42,341 nucleotides of DNA, taken from assembly GCA_905182895.1 (NCBI GenBank), contig CAJJDD010000017.1:1-42341 (forward strand). The letters run 5' to 3'. A program made the translations under genes and the position numbers. The stretch is from Flavobacteriales bacterium UBA4466. GTDB taxonomy: Bacteria > Bacteroidota > Bacteroidia > Flavobacteriales_D > Sanyastnellaceae. The notes beneath the pieces were generated by a model. It ran no database searches. It saw only the letters and a program-made list of their open reading frames with translations, and was not told where the DNA came from. Positions 20,564 through 29,146 of the stretch are shown piece by piece. Within the stretch, counting starts at the first letter, position 1. Every line of letters starts with the position of its first letter.

Positions 20564-21817
20564 TTATGCTATGGCCAATTTGGCTCTTTTCATTCTTTTC
20601 TTAATGTTACCTTCTATTACGTAATGATCAATAGTAGGCGCCATTACATTCATAAATAAGATAGCTAACATAATCCCTTCTGGATAAGCTGGATTAGCTG
20701 TCCTAATTAGAATAGCTAGAATACCTATTAGTAATCCATACCACATTTTACCTCTCGTAGTTTGCGCAGCTGAAACAGGATCAGTAGCCATAAACACTAC
20801 ACCGAAGGCGAACCCACCCAAACATAACTGGTGATACCACGGTAGATTCTGTAATAATATCTGCGGCAACCACTTGGTTAAATATTAAACCCATAACTGC
20901 TGCCCCTATAAATGCTGAAAGTATAATTCTCCAGCTTCCAATTTTTGTAAAAATTAAAATAGCAGCTCCTATCAATATTAAAAAGGTAGAAGTTTCTCCA
21001 ACAGAACCTGGAATGAATCCCATAAACTTATCGAATGTAGAATACATTACTTCTTGGTTTTCACCTCTAAAAGTGCAGCTCCATCTGCAGTATCTACCAA
21101 TAACCCTAATGGAGTAGCTCCTGTATAAGTATCTATCACGTTTGGACTAGCTGCTGCTGCCAAAGAATCGCTATAACCTGTATGGAACCATACATTGTTA
21201 CCACTCATCTTAGTAGGGTATGCAAAGAACATAAACGCTCTAGCCGTTAACGCTACATTCAGAATATTCATTCCTGTTCCTCCGAAAACCTCTTTAGCTA
21301 TTACTACAGCGAAAGCAGTTCCTACAGCCACCATCCACAATGGACAATCTACAGGCATTACTAATGGAATAAGCATCCCTGAAACCAAGAAGCCTTCATT
21401 AATAGAATGGCCATTAATAATTCCAAATAAAATCTCAATTCCTAACCCTACCGCATATGACACTATGACCATCGGGAGAACCAGAGGAGCCCCGTATATA
21501 AACATTTCCAACCAAGTAGCATGTCTAGCCTCTCCTAACCAGTCGATTCTTCCGGCTTCAGTTAAAATAGCATCATATTGAAATCCTATGTTATAAATAC
21601 CAAAAAGAAGGCATGGAATAAGCGCTACGATCACTAAGAACATCGTTCTCTTCAAATCGATCCCGTCTCTCACATGAGCTCCTTTGTGAGTAGTATGACC
21701 TGGTACAAACGCGAAAGTTTCTAACGCATCATACATAGGCCAGAACTTCCTAAGCTTTCCTCCCTCCTTAAAAGGTGGTGCTATTTTTTCGTCTAAAAAT
21801 TTATGTAATCCTTTCAT
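20564..21817 (-). CDS. nqrB: Na+-NQR subunit B (frameshifted)
   Basis: The large membrane subunit that binds FMN covalently, plus riboflavin. It starts [16 protein letters not shown]. Several helices follow, with '[20 protein letters not shown]', '[20 protein letters not shown]' and the FMN-acceptor motif 'YTGATPLG' (Thr). The frame then hits a TAA at 21047 that overlaps an ATG. The next frame continues directly with '[18 protein letters not shown]', always part of the same NqrB chain, so I treat it as one gene with an indel. A second break near 20855 precedes '[20 protein letters not shown]' and 'TDPVSAAQT'. The total of about 417 residues is normal. Confidence 0.92.
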
Positions 21818-21831
21818 TTTAGGCTTTGTTC

Positions 21832-23190
21832 TTATTTAAACTCTTCCATTATAGTATCCAATCCTTCTCTTATTATGCTCTGCACGTTTATTTTGGAGGT
21901 ACAAGCATATTCACACAACGCAAAATCTTCAGGAGCAACTTCATAAATCCCCAACTTCTCCATCATGTCTATATCATTAACAATTATAGATTTAACTAAC
22001 TGAACAGGGTAAATATCAAATGGAAAGACTTTCTCATACTGACCAGTCACTACGAACTTCCTTTCCTCTCCGTTCATATTGGTATTAAGAGCGAACTTCT
22101 TAGATTTTGGGGAAATCCAAGTTGGAAAAGATTTGCTAAGCGAAAATTTATTGAATCCTGGAGCTAGCCATCCTTCAGTTAAGAAAAACTGTGGCTCATC
22201 TCCTTCAGGGACTACTGTAATCTGTTCACTATAGAAACCTATAAAATTATCCTCATCTACCTTCTCTCCAGTTAGTACATCTCCACTAACTATTCTAGAA
22301 TTTCCTTCTTTTAAATTCCCTGTCGTAATCGTCTTTACCTGAGAACCTACTTTAGTATTATAATAAGCTGGAGCGTTTACTTCCGAGCCTACCAAAGCGA
22401 CTATTCTATCTACACTTAGCTCTCCTGTAGTTAAGGTTTTTCCTATACTAACCACATCCTGAGCGTTGCAATACCACACAACCTCTCCTTTATTTAGTGG
22501 ATTCGTTTTATGAATCTGAACTCCTACATTCCCTGCAGGATGAGGACCGTGGTAAGTAGTAATATTCGCATCAGCACTAAACTGGTTAAACCAGTTACCT
22601 TCCGAAGAAACTCCTAATTCTACTTCCCCTCCACTAGATAGAGCTGAAAGAGCTGACAAACCAGCCTTAAATGCAGCTTCTTGTCCCTGCATCACAAAAT
22701 CAGCATCTGGTGCTAACGGAGCAGAACTAAACGTACTTACAAAAATAGCTTTGGGTGTATCCGAAGGCTTGGCGATAGTACTGAAAGGACGTTGCCTAAT
22801 AAAAGGCCAAAGTCCAGAGGACATTAGTGAGTTCGTTACCTCTTCTTTTGAAGACATAGAACTAGGCTTAGTGATAACTTCCGATGCGTTTGAAGTATCC
22901 GCTAACACACGAATTTCTAATATCTTCCTTTTAGCTCCACGCACTATTTCGGCTACTTCACCACTCACAGGGGAGGTGAAAACAATAGACGGGTTATGCT
23001 TGTCGTGAAACAGAGGGGTTCCCTTTTTAACTTCGGCACCTTCTTTGAGAAGAAGCTTAGGGATTAAGCCGTGAAAGTCTGTTGGTTTGATAGCGTATAC
23101 GCTACCTGCAGTAGACTCTTTAAGAGTATTTTCTGCTGCTCCAACAAGTCTTATATCCGCTCCTTTGCGAATTTTTATGGTTCTAGACAT
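21832..23190 (-). CDS. nqrA: Na+-NQR subunit A
   Basis: Intact. I start at 23190 (MSRTIKIRKGADIRL) because the upstream frame is unlike NqrA and contains the promoter; AAAGGAT lies just ahead. It is 452 residues long. Family motifs are 'KLLLKEGAEVKKGTPLFHDK', 'TSPVSGEVAEIVRGAKRKIL', 'YHGPHPAGNVGVQIHKTNPL' and the C-terminal 'EDFALCEYACTSKI' (Rnf/Nqr-like Cys pair). This is the cytoplasmic-side ubiquinone/menaquinone-related subunit and the first gene of the operon. Confidence 0.96.
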   Translation of the reverse strand: MSRTIKIRKGADIRLVGAAENTLKESTAGSVYAIKPTDFHGLIPKLLLKEGAEVKKGTPLFHDKHNPSIVFTSPVSGEVAEIVRGAKRKILEIRVLADTSNASEVITKPSSMSSKEEVTNSLMSSGLWPFIRQRPFSTIAKPSDTPKAIFVSTFSSAPLAPDADFVMQGQEAAFKAGLSALSALSSGGEVELGVSSEGNWFNQFSADANITTYHGPHPAGNVGVQIHKTNPLNKGEVVWYCNAQDVVSIGKTLTTGELSVDRIVALVGSEVNAPAYYNTKVGSQVKTITTGNLKEGNSRIVSGDVLTGEKVDEDNFIGFYSEQITVVPEGDEPQFFLTEGWLAPGFNKFSLSKSFPTWISPKSKKFALNTNMNGEERKFVVTGQYEKVFPFDIYPVQLVKSIIVNDIDMMEKLGIYEVAPEDFALCEYACTSKINVQSIIREGLDTIMEEFK

Positions 23191-23218
23191 CTGGTGATTA
23201 TCCTTTACTTTTGGAGCG

Positions 23219-23226
23219 CAAAAATA
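23219..23226 (-). promoter_or_regulatory. Candidate -7 element of the nqr operon
   Basis: On the minus strand this reads TATTTTTG (TAnnTTTG), 28 bases ahead of the nqrA ATG. Confidence 0.5.
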
Positions 23227-23230
23227 AGTA

Positions 23231-23247
23231 ATTGTAATGGTTACAAT
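23231..23247. promoter_or_regulatory. Candidate operator 1 of the nqr operon
   Basis: ATTGTAATGGTTACAAT has perfect 7-base arms around TGG. It sits 4 bases upstream of the nqr -7 element, within the promoter spacer. Confidence 0.5.
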
Positions 23248-23272
23248 AGTGTTTAAAATATCAACGAAATAG

Positions 23273-23289
23273 TTTAGAATGATTCTAAA
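23273..23289. promoter_or_regulatory. Candidate operator 2, Fur/PerR-box-like
   Basis: TTTAGAATGATTCTAAA has 7-base arms around TGA. Its core TTAGAATGATTCTAA also reads as a perfect 7-1-7 repeat close to the PerR-box form TTATAATnATTATAA. Its centre lies 42 bases (about four helix turns) from operator 1. It is between the divergent nqrA and plug-protein genes and could serve either. Confidence 0.45.
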
Positions 23290-23335
23290 TAAAACAAGAA
23301 ACTCTTGCCGCGCAAAGTGTATAGAGCAATATAAC

Positions 23336-24637
23336 ATGAATAAAATCACTATTTTTTTCTTCACCTTTTTTTGTGGATTAATACAAATCTCACACGCAGA
23401 AGTGTCATTCTTACCTACAGATAATGAAAGTATAGACACTAGAAATAGGATACACAAGGAGTATATTAAGACCCTTCAAGTCAGAAACGCTGAGGCTTAC
23501 CCCTCATACCCGACAATTCCATTGAACAGTAATGATTTCCTATCCTACTCTTTTGATGACCTAAGTAATTTAGACGAAGATTATGTAATAAAAGTATTTC
23601 ACTGCACGTACGACTGGAAAATATCTGATTTACAGTCTAACGAATACCTGAGAGGGTTTCCAGAGTTACCAATTACAGAGTTTGAACCTTCATTTAATTC
23701 TGCCATACCTTATGTAAACTATCAGTTCGACTTTCCTAATGATATGATGATTCCCTTAATGAGTGGTAATTATATTATTCAAGTAGCTCCAGATGATGAT
23801 TTAGATAATCCGATTTTCACTTCTAGAATAATTATCTACGAACAGCTTATAAGATACAGAGCACAATTAAAAGAATCTAGCATAATTTCAAATCGAAATA
23901 GTCACCAAGAGTTAGATTTTGACGTGGTTTATAACGGTTATGAAGTTTTCAGGCCATATGACGATATAGAAAATGTAGTTCTTCAAAATTTTAATTGGGA
24001 CAACAGTATTTCAGATTTAGAACCCGTTTTCGTTAAGAATAATGAAATCAGTTACGACTATGGCGAAGAGAACAATTTCTCTGGAAATAACGAGTACCGC
24101 TTCTTTAGCACAGCCAATATATCAGGAACCTCCCCAAGCATGCATTCTTTAAAGATCAATGCTAAAACTCTAGTTCCAGAGATAGAACTGAAGCGTGACG
24201 AGTTTAGACCGTATAAACTTTACACGACATTTCCTGATATTAATGGTGATTTCAAAGTCAATAGTCTACTGGGATTTAATGACGATCTGGAGGCTGAATA
24301 CTGCCAAGTGACATTTGTCCTAAATAAAGAAACCCCAATGTCCAACGCTCAAAAAATTCATATCTTAGGGGGATTTAACTTCAATCAACTCACCTCTGAA
24401 AGTCAAATGCAGTATAATTACACGTTAAAACGTTATGAATTAACGACCCTTCTAAAACAAGGGTATTACAACTACACATACGCATTGGTTGAAGATGGTG
24501 AATTAGACTTGTCTTTTGTGGAAGGAAGCCATTTTCAAACAGAAAATGACTTTCATATCTTCACCTATGACACGAACCCTAACCTAGGCTATGATAGAGT
24601 GATAGGCATGTATAAAACAGATACTTTTAACAACTAA
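23336..24637 (+). CDS. Type IX secretion system plug protein (DUF5103 family)
   Basis: 433 residues, intact. The start at 23336 gives a clean signal peptide (MNKITIFFFTFFCGLIQISHA); an in-frame ATG at 23279 would add a non-signal stretch and overlap the palindrome. Family features are 'LSYSFDDLSNLDEDYVIKVF', then 'HCTYDWKISDLQSNEYLRGF', 'SGNYIIQVAPDDD' and the C-terminal 'GYYNYTYALVEDGELDLSFV' with 'EGSHFQTENDFHIFTYD'. The characterised protein closes the SprA translocon of the T9SS on the periplasmic side of the outer membrane channel. It is divergent from nqrA and followed 75 bases later by apaG. Confidence 0.9.
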   Translation: MNKITIFFFTFFCGLIQISHAEVSFLPTDNESIDTRNRIHKEYIKTLQVRNAEAYPSYPTIPLNSNDFLSYSFDDLSNLDEDYVIKVFHCTYDWKISDLQSNEYLRGFPELPITEFEPSFNSAIPYVNYQFDFPNDMMIPLMSGNYIIQVAPDDDLDNPIFTSRIIIYEQLIRYRAQLKESSIISNRNSHQELDFDVVYNGYEVFRPYDDIENVVLQNFNWDNSISDLEPVFVKNNEISYDYGEENNFSGNNEYRFFSTANISGTSPSMHSLKINAKTLVPEIELKRDEFRPYKLYTTFPDINGDFKVNSLLGFNDDLEAEYCQVTFVLNKETPMSNAQKIHILGGFNFNQLTSESQMQYNYTLKRYELTTLLKQGYYNYTYALVEDGELDLSFVEGSHFQTENDFHIFTYDTNPNLGYDRVIGMYKTDTFNN

Positions 24638-24711
24638 AAAAGGCACATTAATATTTTTGTGACTTTTCTGTTCTAATTCATCGAATATTTTACTTTTCTT
24701 GCATTGGATTT

Positions 24712-25090
24712 ATGAAAGCAGCAGTTAGTCAAAACATAGAAATTAGCGTAGTCCCAAGATTCGAGGAATTGAAGAGCAGCTCTGTGAACAATAGTTTTAT
24801 ACACTCTTATAAGGTTACTATAATTATAGACAATATCTAAAGCTGAAAATTTTAGAAAGATGCTTCTTACACTGTCAGATGGAAGCTATACTGTTTTTGG
24901 TGAAGGTGTGATAGGTGAAAAACCTGTTATTGAGCCTGGGGACTCGTACAAATACAACTCTTATTGTGAAATGACAAACGACATCGGAAGAATGAGAGGG
25001 TTCTACAATTTAAGAAACGAACTTAGCGGAGAAGTCTTTAAGGCTACAATCCCTACCTTCAATCTAGAGACTCCTTTCTCTATGAACTAA
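24712..25090 (+). CDS. apaG: ApaG-family protein (frameshifted)
   Basis: A small immunoglobulin-like (fibronectin-III fold) protein of about 126 residues, named for Co2+/Mg2+ phenotypes in enterobacteria; its biochemical role is uncertain. The N-terminal part 'NIEISVVPRFEELKSSSV' and 'NSFIHSYKVTIIIDN' is clean. The frame then breaks between about 24835 and 24875, where another frame reads 'KLKILERCF', as expected for the family's 'LLxRxW' strand. The C-terminal part 'GEGVIGEKPVIEPGDSYKY', 'MRGFYNL' and 'FKATIPTFNLETPFSMN' is diagnostic. The stop overlaps the next gene's ATG (TAATG). Confidence 0.87.
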
Positions 25091-26090
25091 TGACAAAGGA
25101 TTAATCTCTTTATTATTAATTGAAGCAATTTCTTGTTCTGCAGATTTCACGAGAACTCCTTTTTACAAAGGAGTTAATCTCGTAGGAACTTCTCAGGTTC
25201 AAAAAAGCGACATTTATGATGACCTAATTAACGTAAAAGTCAATAGCGTATCTATTGTCCCTTTTGCTTACGGAAACTCCAATAGTGGAGAATTAACCAT
25301 TAAAACAGACTGGCAGTGGTGGGGTGAAAGTATAGAAGGTTCAAAAGAATTAGCGAAAATGGCTAAGGAAAAAGGAATGAAAGTCATGCTAAAGCCTCAA
25401 ATATGGTTTGATGGAGGAAGATATACAGGTAACGTCAATCTGGAATCAGAAGAGAAATGGAAGCGATTCGAAAGCTCTTACGAAGAATACATTTTACACC
25501 ACGCAAAAAGCGCTTCTGATTTAGAATTAGATGTTTTCTGCATTGGTACTGAGCTCAAAGAATTCGTACTGAACAGACCCGCTTTTTGGAAAGAGCTAAT
25601 CTTTAAAGTAAAAGCTATTTATAAAGGAAAACTCACCTACGCAGGAAACTGGGATAGCTATAAATTAATGCCTTTCTGGGAAGAATTGGATTACATAGGC
25701 GTAGATGCTTATTTCCCTTTATCAGACTCGGACACTCCTACTGTAGAGGAGGTGAAAGATGGATGGTCTGGTCCTATCGCAGAACTAAAAGAAATTTCAG
25801 AAACAAATAACAAGAAAATTCTCTTTTGTGAATTCGGGTTTAGAAGCATCTCCAAATGCGGTATGAAGCCTTGGGTTTCTGACAGAGGTGGTGAATTGAA
25901 TTTGATAGCCCAAAGAAACTGTTATCAGGGAACATTCGAAAGCGTATGGACTGAACCTTTTATGGCTGGTGGTTTTTTATGGAAATGGTATCCTGATCAT
26001 GAGAAATACGGTGGACCTCATTGTAAACGATTTACTCCTCAAAACAAACCTAGTCAGCAAATTATTTCAGATTTCTTTTCTCGAAAGTAA
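25090..26090 (+). CDS. Lipoprotein glycoside hydrolase, GH113-like TIM barrel (frameshifted at the start)
   Basis: About 333 residues. The ATG at 25090 overlaps the apaG stop; one base is off near 25100, after which a lipobox-type signal 'LISLLLIEAISC' leads to 'YKGVNLVG'. The barrel shows 'MKVMLKPQIWFDGG', 'LDVFCIGTELKEF' (probable acid/base Glu at the end of strand 4), 'DYIGVDAYFPL' and 'KKILFCEFGFRS' (probable nucleophile Glu at strand 7), then 'GGFLWKWYPDH'. This is the clan GH-A pattern, and the GH113 mannanase-like family is the best fit. It is probably a membrane-anchored glycosidase; the substrate is not proven. Confidence 0.8.
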
Positions 26091-26096
26091 CTTTTC

Positions 26097-26822
26097 TTAG
26101 CTGGATGCGCTTATTTCCAATACAGCCCACGAACTCACTCCTTGGCTAGAGGTCAGTTCTAAACGCAACTCATACTGACCTGTTTCAGGAAGAGTAAAAT
26201 TATACTCGTCATTAATTAAGGAACTTCCTAAGGCGTAAGTTTGACTTTCTATTAGGATTTCGCTCGCATATAAATAAGTCTTCATTTCGGTAATCATTGC
26301 TACGCAGGAGGCCTGTAGATTCAACTCAAAACTTAAATCCCCTTCAATTAATGAGACTAAACATTGGAGAGAAATATTATCGGAATTTAAAGAATCCATA
26401 ATGGGATAATACGGGTTTTCTATAGAGAGAATATAGTCTTTGTCAGAAAAATTTCCCTCATCGTCATAGACTCCTATCGTTAAATCATAAATTCCTATAA
26501 TACTATCCGGGAATATTATTTCTGGAGAATATTCATAGCTATTCCCTATAAGATCTGTTATACCTAAATATTCAAAAGCATCTGGTTCATTAACTATCTG
26601 TCCTTGATGTGATGAATAATCATTTTTATCCCAACCTGAATCATCTGACAGATTAAAAGTTAAATCAAACCCCTCTCCTGCTATAACTGTGAGCGAATCA
26701 GTAAGAGTTTCCCCTTCGAAAAAAGTCTCAATGGAAGGAGGAGTATCATCATTTTTTTCAACACACGAAGTAAAGCAAAGTGCTAATCCAATGCTAAATG
26801 CTATATAATTTACTTGCACCAT
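26097..26822 (-). CDS. Lipoprotein with beta-sandwich domains, unknown function
   Basis: 241 residues, intact. Signal peptide with lipobox 'ALCFTSC' (Cys20). The rest is beta-rich: an Asp-rich stretch 'FNLSDDSGWDKNDYSSHQG' resembling the surface lipoproteins with DUF4625-like repeats, then 'YDLTIGVYDDEGNFSDKDY', typical of a PKD/Ig-like strand, and a final beta domain. Its ATG lies inside the 3' end of ung (13-base overlap), so the two are co-transcribed. I do not assign a function. Confidence 0.7.
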   Translation of the reverse strand: MVQVNYIAFSIGLALCFTSCVEKNDDTPPSIETFFEGETLTDSLTVIAGEGFDLTFNLSDDSGWDKNDYSSHQGQIVNEPDAFEYLGITDLIGNSYEYSPEIIFPDSIIGIYDLTIGVYDDEGNFSDKDYILSIENPYYPIMDSLNSDNISLQCLVSLIEGDLSFELNLQASCVAMITEMKTYLYASEILIESQTYALGSSLINDEYNFTLPETGQYELRLELTSSQGVSSWAVLEISASS

Positions 26823-27475
26823 TTTATGGGTTCAATTTTTTGATTGATTAAATATTTATTGGCAGCGCTAAAATGTTTACTTCCAAAAAAACCCCGATAA
26901 CTGCTCAAAGGAGAAGGATGAGGGGCTTTAAGGACAAGGTTCTTCTCTGTGTTTATTTTAGCGCATAACTTTTGAGCAAAACCGCCCCAAAGAAGGAAAA
27001 CCAAGTTTTCCTGTGTTTCTTTCAGTACTTGTAGAACCACTTTAGTGAAGTCCAACCAACCTAGAGAACTATGACTATTGGACACCCCTTCTCTCACTGT
27101 TAAAGTAGCATTCAGTAAAAGCACTCCTTGTTTCGCCCAAAAAGTTAAATCACCCGAAATAGGCATACTACCTATGTCTGATTTTAATTCTTTAAAAATA
27201 TTCTTGAGTGAGGGCGGAATAGCCATTCCCTGAGGAACACTAAAACTTAGACCATGAGCCTGTCCATTACGAATATAAGGATCCTGACCTATTATCACCA
27301 CTTTTACAGATTCAAAGGAACATAATTCAAATGCCTTGAAAACTTCATTTTTAGCTGGATAACAACTGTAATCATCATATTCTTTATCCAAAGAACAGAT
27401 CATTTCTTGGTGAAAACTACTGTTTACCAGGTCTTCTAACTTAACCTTCCATGTTCCTTCTAGCGTGGCAATCAT
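26810..27475 (-). CDS. ung: Uracil-DNA glycosylase, family 1
   Basis: Removes uracil from DNA, the first step of base excision repair. It is intact, 221 residues. Motif A is 'VVIIGQDPYIRNGQAHGLSF' and carries the water-activating Asp; in nearly all family members the next residue after GQDPY is His, whereas here it is Ile (codon ATT at 27272-27274). Motif B 'KAPHPSPLSSYRGFFGSKHF' with its catalytic His is normal, as are 'GVLLLNATLTVREG' and 'VFLLWGGFAQ'. The gene is divergent from the helicase, with a palindrome between them. Confidence 0.95.
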   Translation of the reverse strand: MIATLEGTWKVKLEDLVNSSFHQEMICSLDKEYDDYSCYPAKNEVFKAFELCSFESVKVVIIGQDPYIRNGQAHGLSFSVPQGMAIPPSLKNIFKELKSDIGSMPISGDLTFWAKQGVLLLNATLTVREGVSNSHSSLGWLDFTKVVLQVLKETQENLVFLLWGGFAQKLCAKINTEKNLVLKAPHPSPLSSYRGFFGSKHFSAANKYLINQKIEPIKWCK

Positions 27476-27544
27476 TCCCTCAAAATTGCGTTTTTAAGAT
27501 GCATTAAGAAAAACATCAACATACAAATTTTCAACAAGTTTTAA

Positions 27545-27564
27545 ATATCCTTCGCTAAGGATAT
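27545..27564. promoter_or_regulatory. Candidate operator between ung and the helicase
   Basis: ATATCCTTCGCTAAGGATAT has perfect 8-base arms with a 4-base centre. It lies 9 bases upstream of a -7 element for the helicase gene and about 70 bases upstream of ung. It could be an operator or an RNA hairpin. Confidence 0.45.
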
Positions 27565-27573
27565 ATTCTTAAC

Positions 27574-27581
27574 TAATTTTG
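27574..27581 (+). promoter_or_regulatory. Candidate -7 element of the helicase gene
   Basis: TAATTTTG fits TAnnTTTG, 22 bases before the first ATG. Confidence 0.45.
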
Positions 27582-27603
27582 CGCATCTTTTTAATAGCAA
27601 GGA

Positions 27604-29121
27604 ATGACGATGGAACCAGTAGATTTATCAGGAGGAAAGGAAGAGAAAAAGCTCTATCAGTATCAAAAAGAGTCAATCGAGGCTATATTCGAACGAATAG
27701 ATAAGTATCGAGACGGCTACAATCTTCTTTTTCAACTTCCAACAGGAGGTGGAAAAACAGTGATTTTCTCTGAATTATCTAGAAGGTACATCGAGATGAC
27801 CAATAAGCGTGTGCTTATTTTGACTCATAGAATTGAACTTTGTGGTCAAACTTCTCGAATGCTAGATAATCTAGGCGTTAAGAATAAGATTATCGATAGC
27901 AAAGTAAAAGATCTCCCAGAGAAAAAAGACTTCATGTGTTTCGTGGCTATGGTAGAGACACTTAACAATCGATTAAATGAAGAAAAAATAGAGATGGAGG
28001 ATGTAGGCCTCCTTATTATAGATGAGGCCCACTATAACTCTTTTAGAAAACTCTTTAAATACTTTTCCAAGCAGATTATTCTGGGAGTAACTGCTACTCC
28101 GCTTAGTTCTAATGTGAAATTACCACTCAAGGATAATTACAACGAACTCATCGTAGGAGAATCTATTACATCTCTTATTGGTCAGGGATATTTGGCGAAA
28201 GCTTCCACGTATAATTATGACGTCAACCTTCGGTCTCTTAAGGTTGGAATAAACGGAGATTATACAGTAAGCTCTTCTGAGAAACTCTACAGTAACTTCC
28301 TTATGCAGGAAAAATTACTCTATGCATATGAAGAAAAATCTAAGGGAGCCAAAACACTGATCTTTAATAACGGAATAAACACTTCGAAAGCTGTTTACGA
28401 GATGTTCCTTGAAGAGGGTTATGAAATACGTCATTTAGACAATACTCATAGCGAAAAAGAAAGAGCTGATATTCTTAAATGGTTTAAAGAAAAACCTGAC
28501 GCTATTTTATCTTCCGTAAGCATCTTAACCACTGGTTTCGACGAACCTACGGTAGATACGATAATCCTAAACAGAGCGACTAAGTCCCTTACTTTATTTC
28601 ACCAAATGATAGGTAGAGGATCTAGAATACTAAATAACAAGAAGAATTTTACGGTTATAGATTTAGGAAATAACGCCAGAAGATTCGGTTTATGGGAAAG
28701 CCATGTAGACTGGCAGCAAATATTTAAAACTCCAAATACTTATTTAGAAGGGCTGTATTCTGATGAAGAAATAGAACGTCAATTTGTTTACGTGCTCTCT
28801 GACGACATTAAAGCTAAATTCCCTAAAACTACTTTCGAGAAATTCGAAATAAAGGATGAGTATAAGAAATCTATGGATAAAGGTGAGCGTCCTATTGAAG
28901 CTATATATAGAAGTATAGCATGTCACAAGAAAATGATTCTAGAAAATACTGAGGATGTTTTTGATGCCTTGGAGTTAGCAGAACTATTAGAAAAGGAAGT
29001 TCAGTATAGAGTAAAGCGTTTTTCTTACTGCATAGCTAAGTCAACTAAGAATTACTTGGACTGGATGCAAGAAGATTATATGAGAAAACTCAAACAGCAA
29101 TTAAGACAAGAGTTAAACTAG
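27604..29121 (+). CDS. Superfamily 2 DEAD/DEAH-box helicase
   Basis: 505 residues, intact. An ATP-dependent DNA or RNA translocase. Motif order: Q-like 'LYQYQKESIEAI', Walker A 'LPTGGGKT' (about residue 48), 'LILTHRIEL' (Ia), Walker B 'LLIIDEAHYN' (DEAH form), 'GVTATPL' (III), then the second RecA lobe with 'TLIFNNGI', 'TTGFDEPTVDTIIL' (V) and 'FHQMIGRGSR' (VI, arginine fingers). The C-terminal 130 residues are charged and helical with no known nuclease domain. An AAGGA lies at 27599-27603; it abuts the ATG at 27604 and is better spaced for the ATG at 27610 (MEPVDLSGG). It is followed 25 bases later by the sensor kinase pair. Confidence 0.9.
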   Translation: MTMEPVDLSGGKEEKKLYQYQKESIEAIFERIDKYRDGYNLLFQLPTGGGKTVIFSELSRRYIEMTNKRVLILTHRIELCGQTSRMLDNLGVKNKIIDSKVKDLPEKKDFMCFVAMVETLNNRLNEEKIEMEDVGLLIIDEAHYNSFRKLFKYFSKQIILGVTATPLSSNVKLPLKDNYNELIVGESITSLIGQGYLAKASTYNYDVNLRSLKVGINGDYTVSSSEKLYSNFLMQEKLLYAYEEKSKGAKTLIFNNGINTSKAVYEMFLEEGYEIRHLDNTHSEKERADILKWFKEKPDAILSSVSILTTGFDEPTVDTIILNRATKSLTLFHQMIGRGSRILNNKKNFTVIDLGNNARRFGLWESHVDWQQIFKTPNTYLEGLYSDEEIERQFVYVLSDDIKAKFPKTTFEKFEIKDEYKKSMDKGERPIEAIYRSIACHKKMILENTEDVFDALELAELLEKEVQYRVKRFSYCIAKSTKNYLDWMQEDYMRKLKQQLRQELN

Positions 29122-29146
29122 AGATAACTTTTAGTAGTTTTAAACA

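Noticed and set aside
21040-21060. A true split of nqrB into two genes at the TAATG junction
   Set aside because: The two parts are always one chain in NqrB, a second break follows within 200 bases, and the same error type is seen all over the window.
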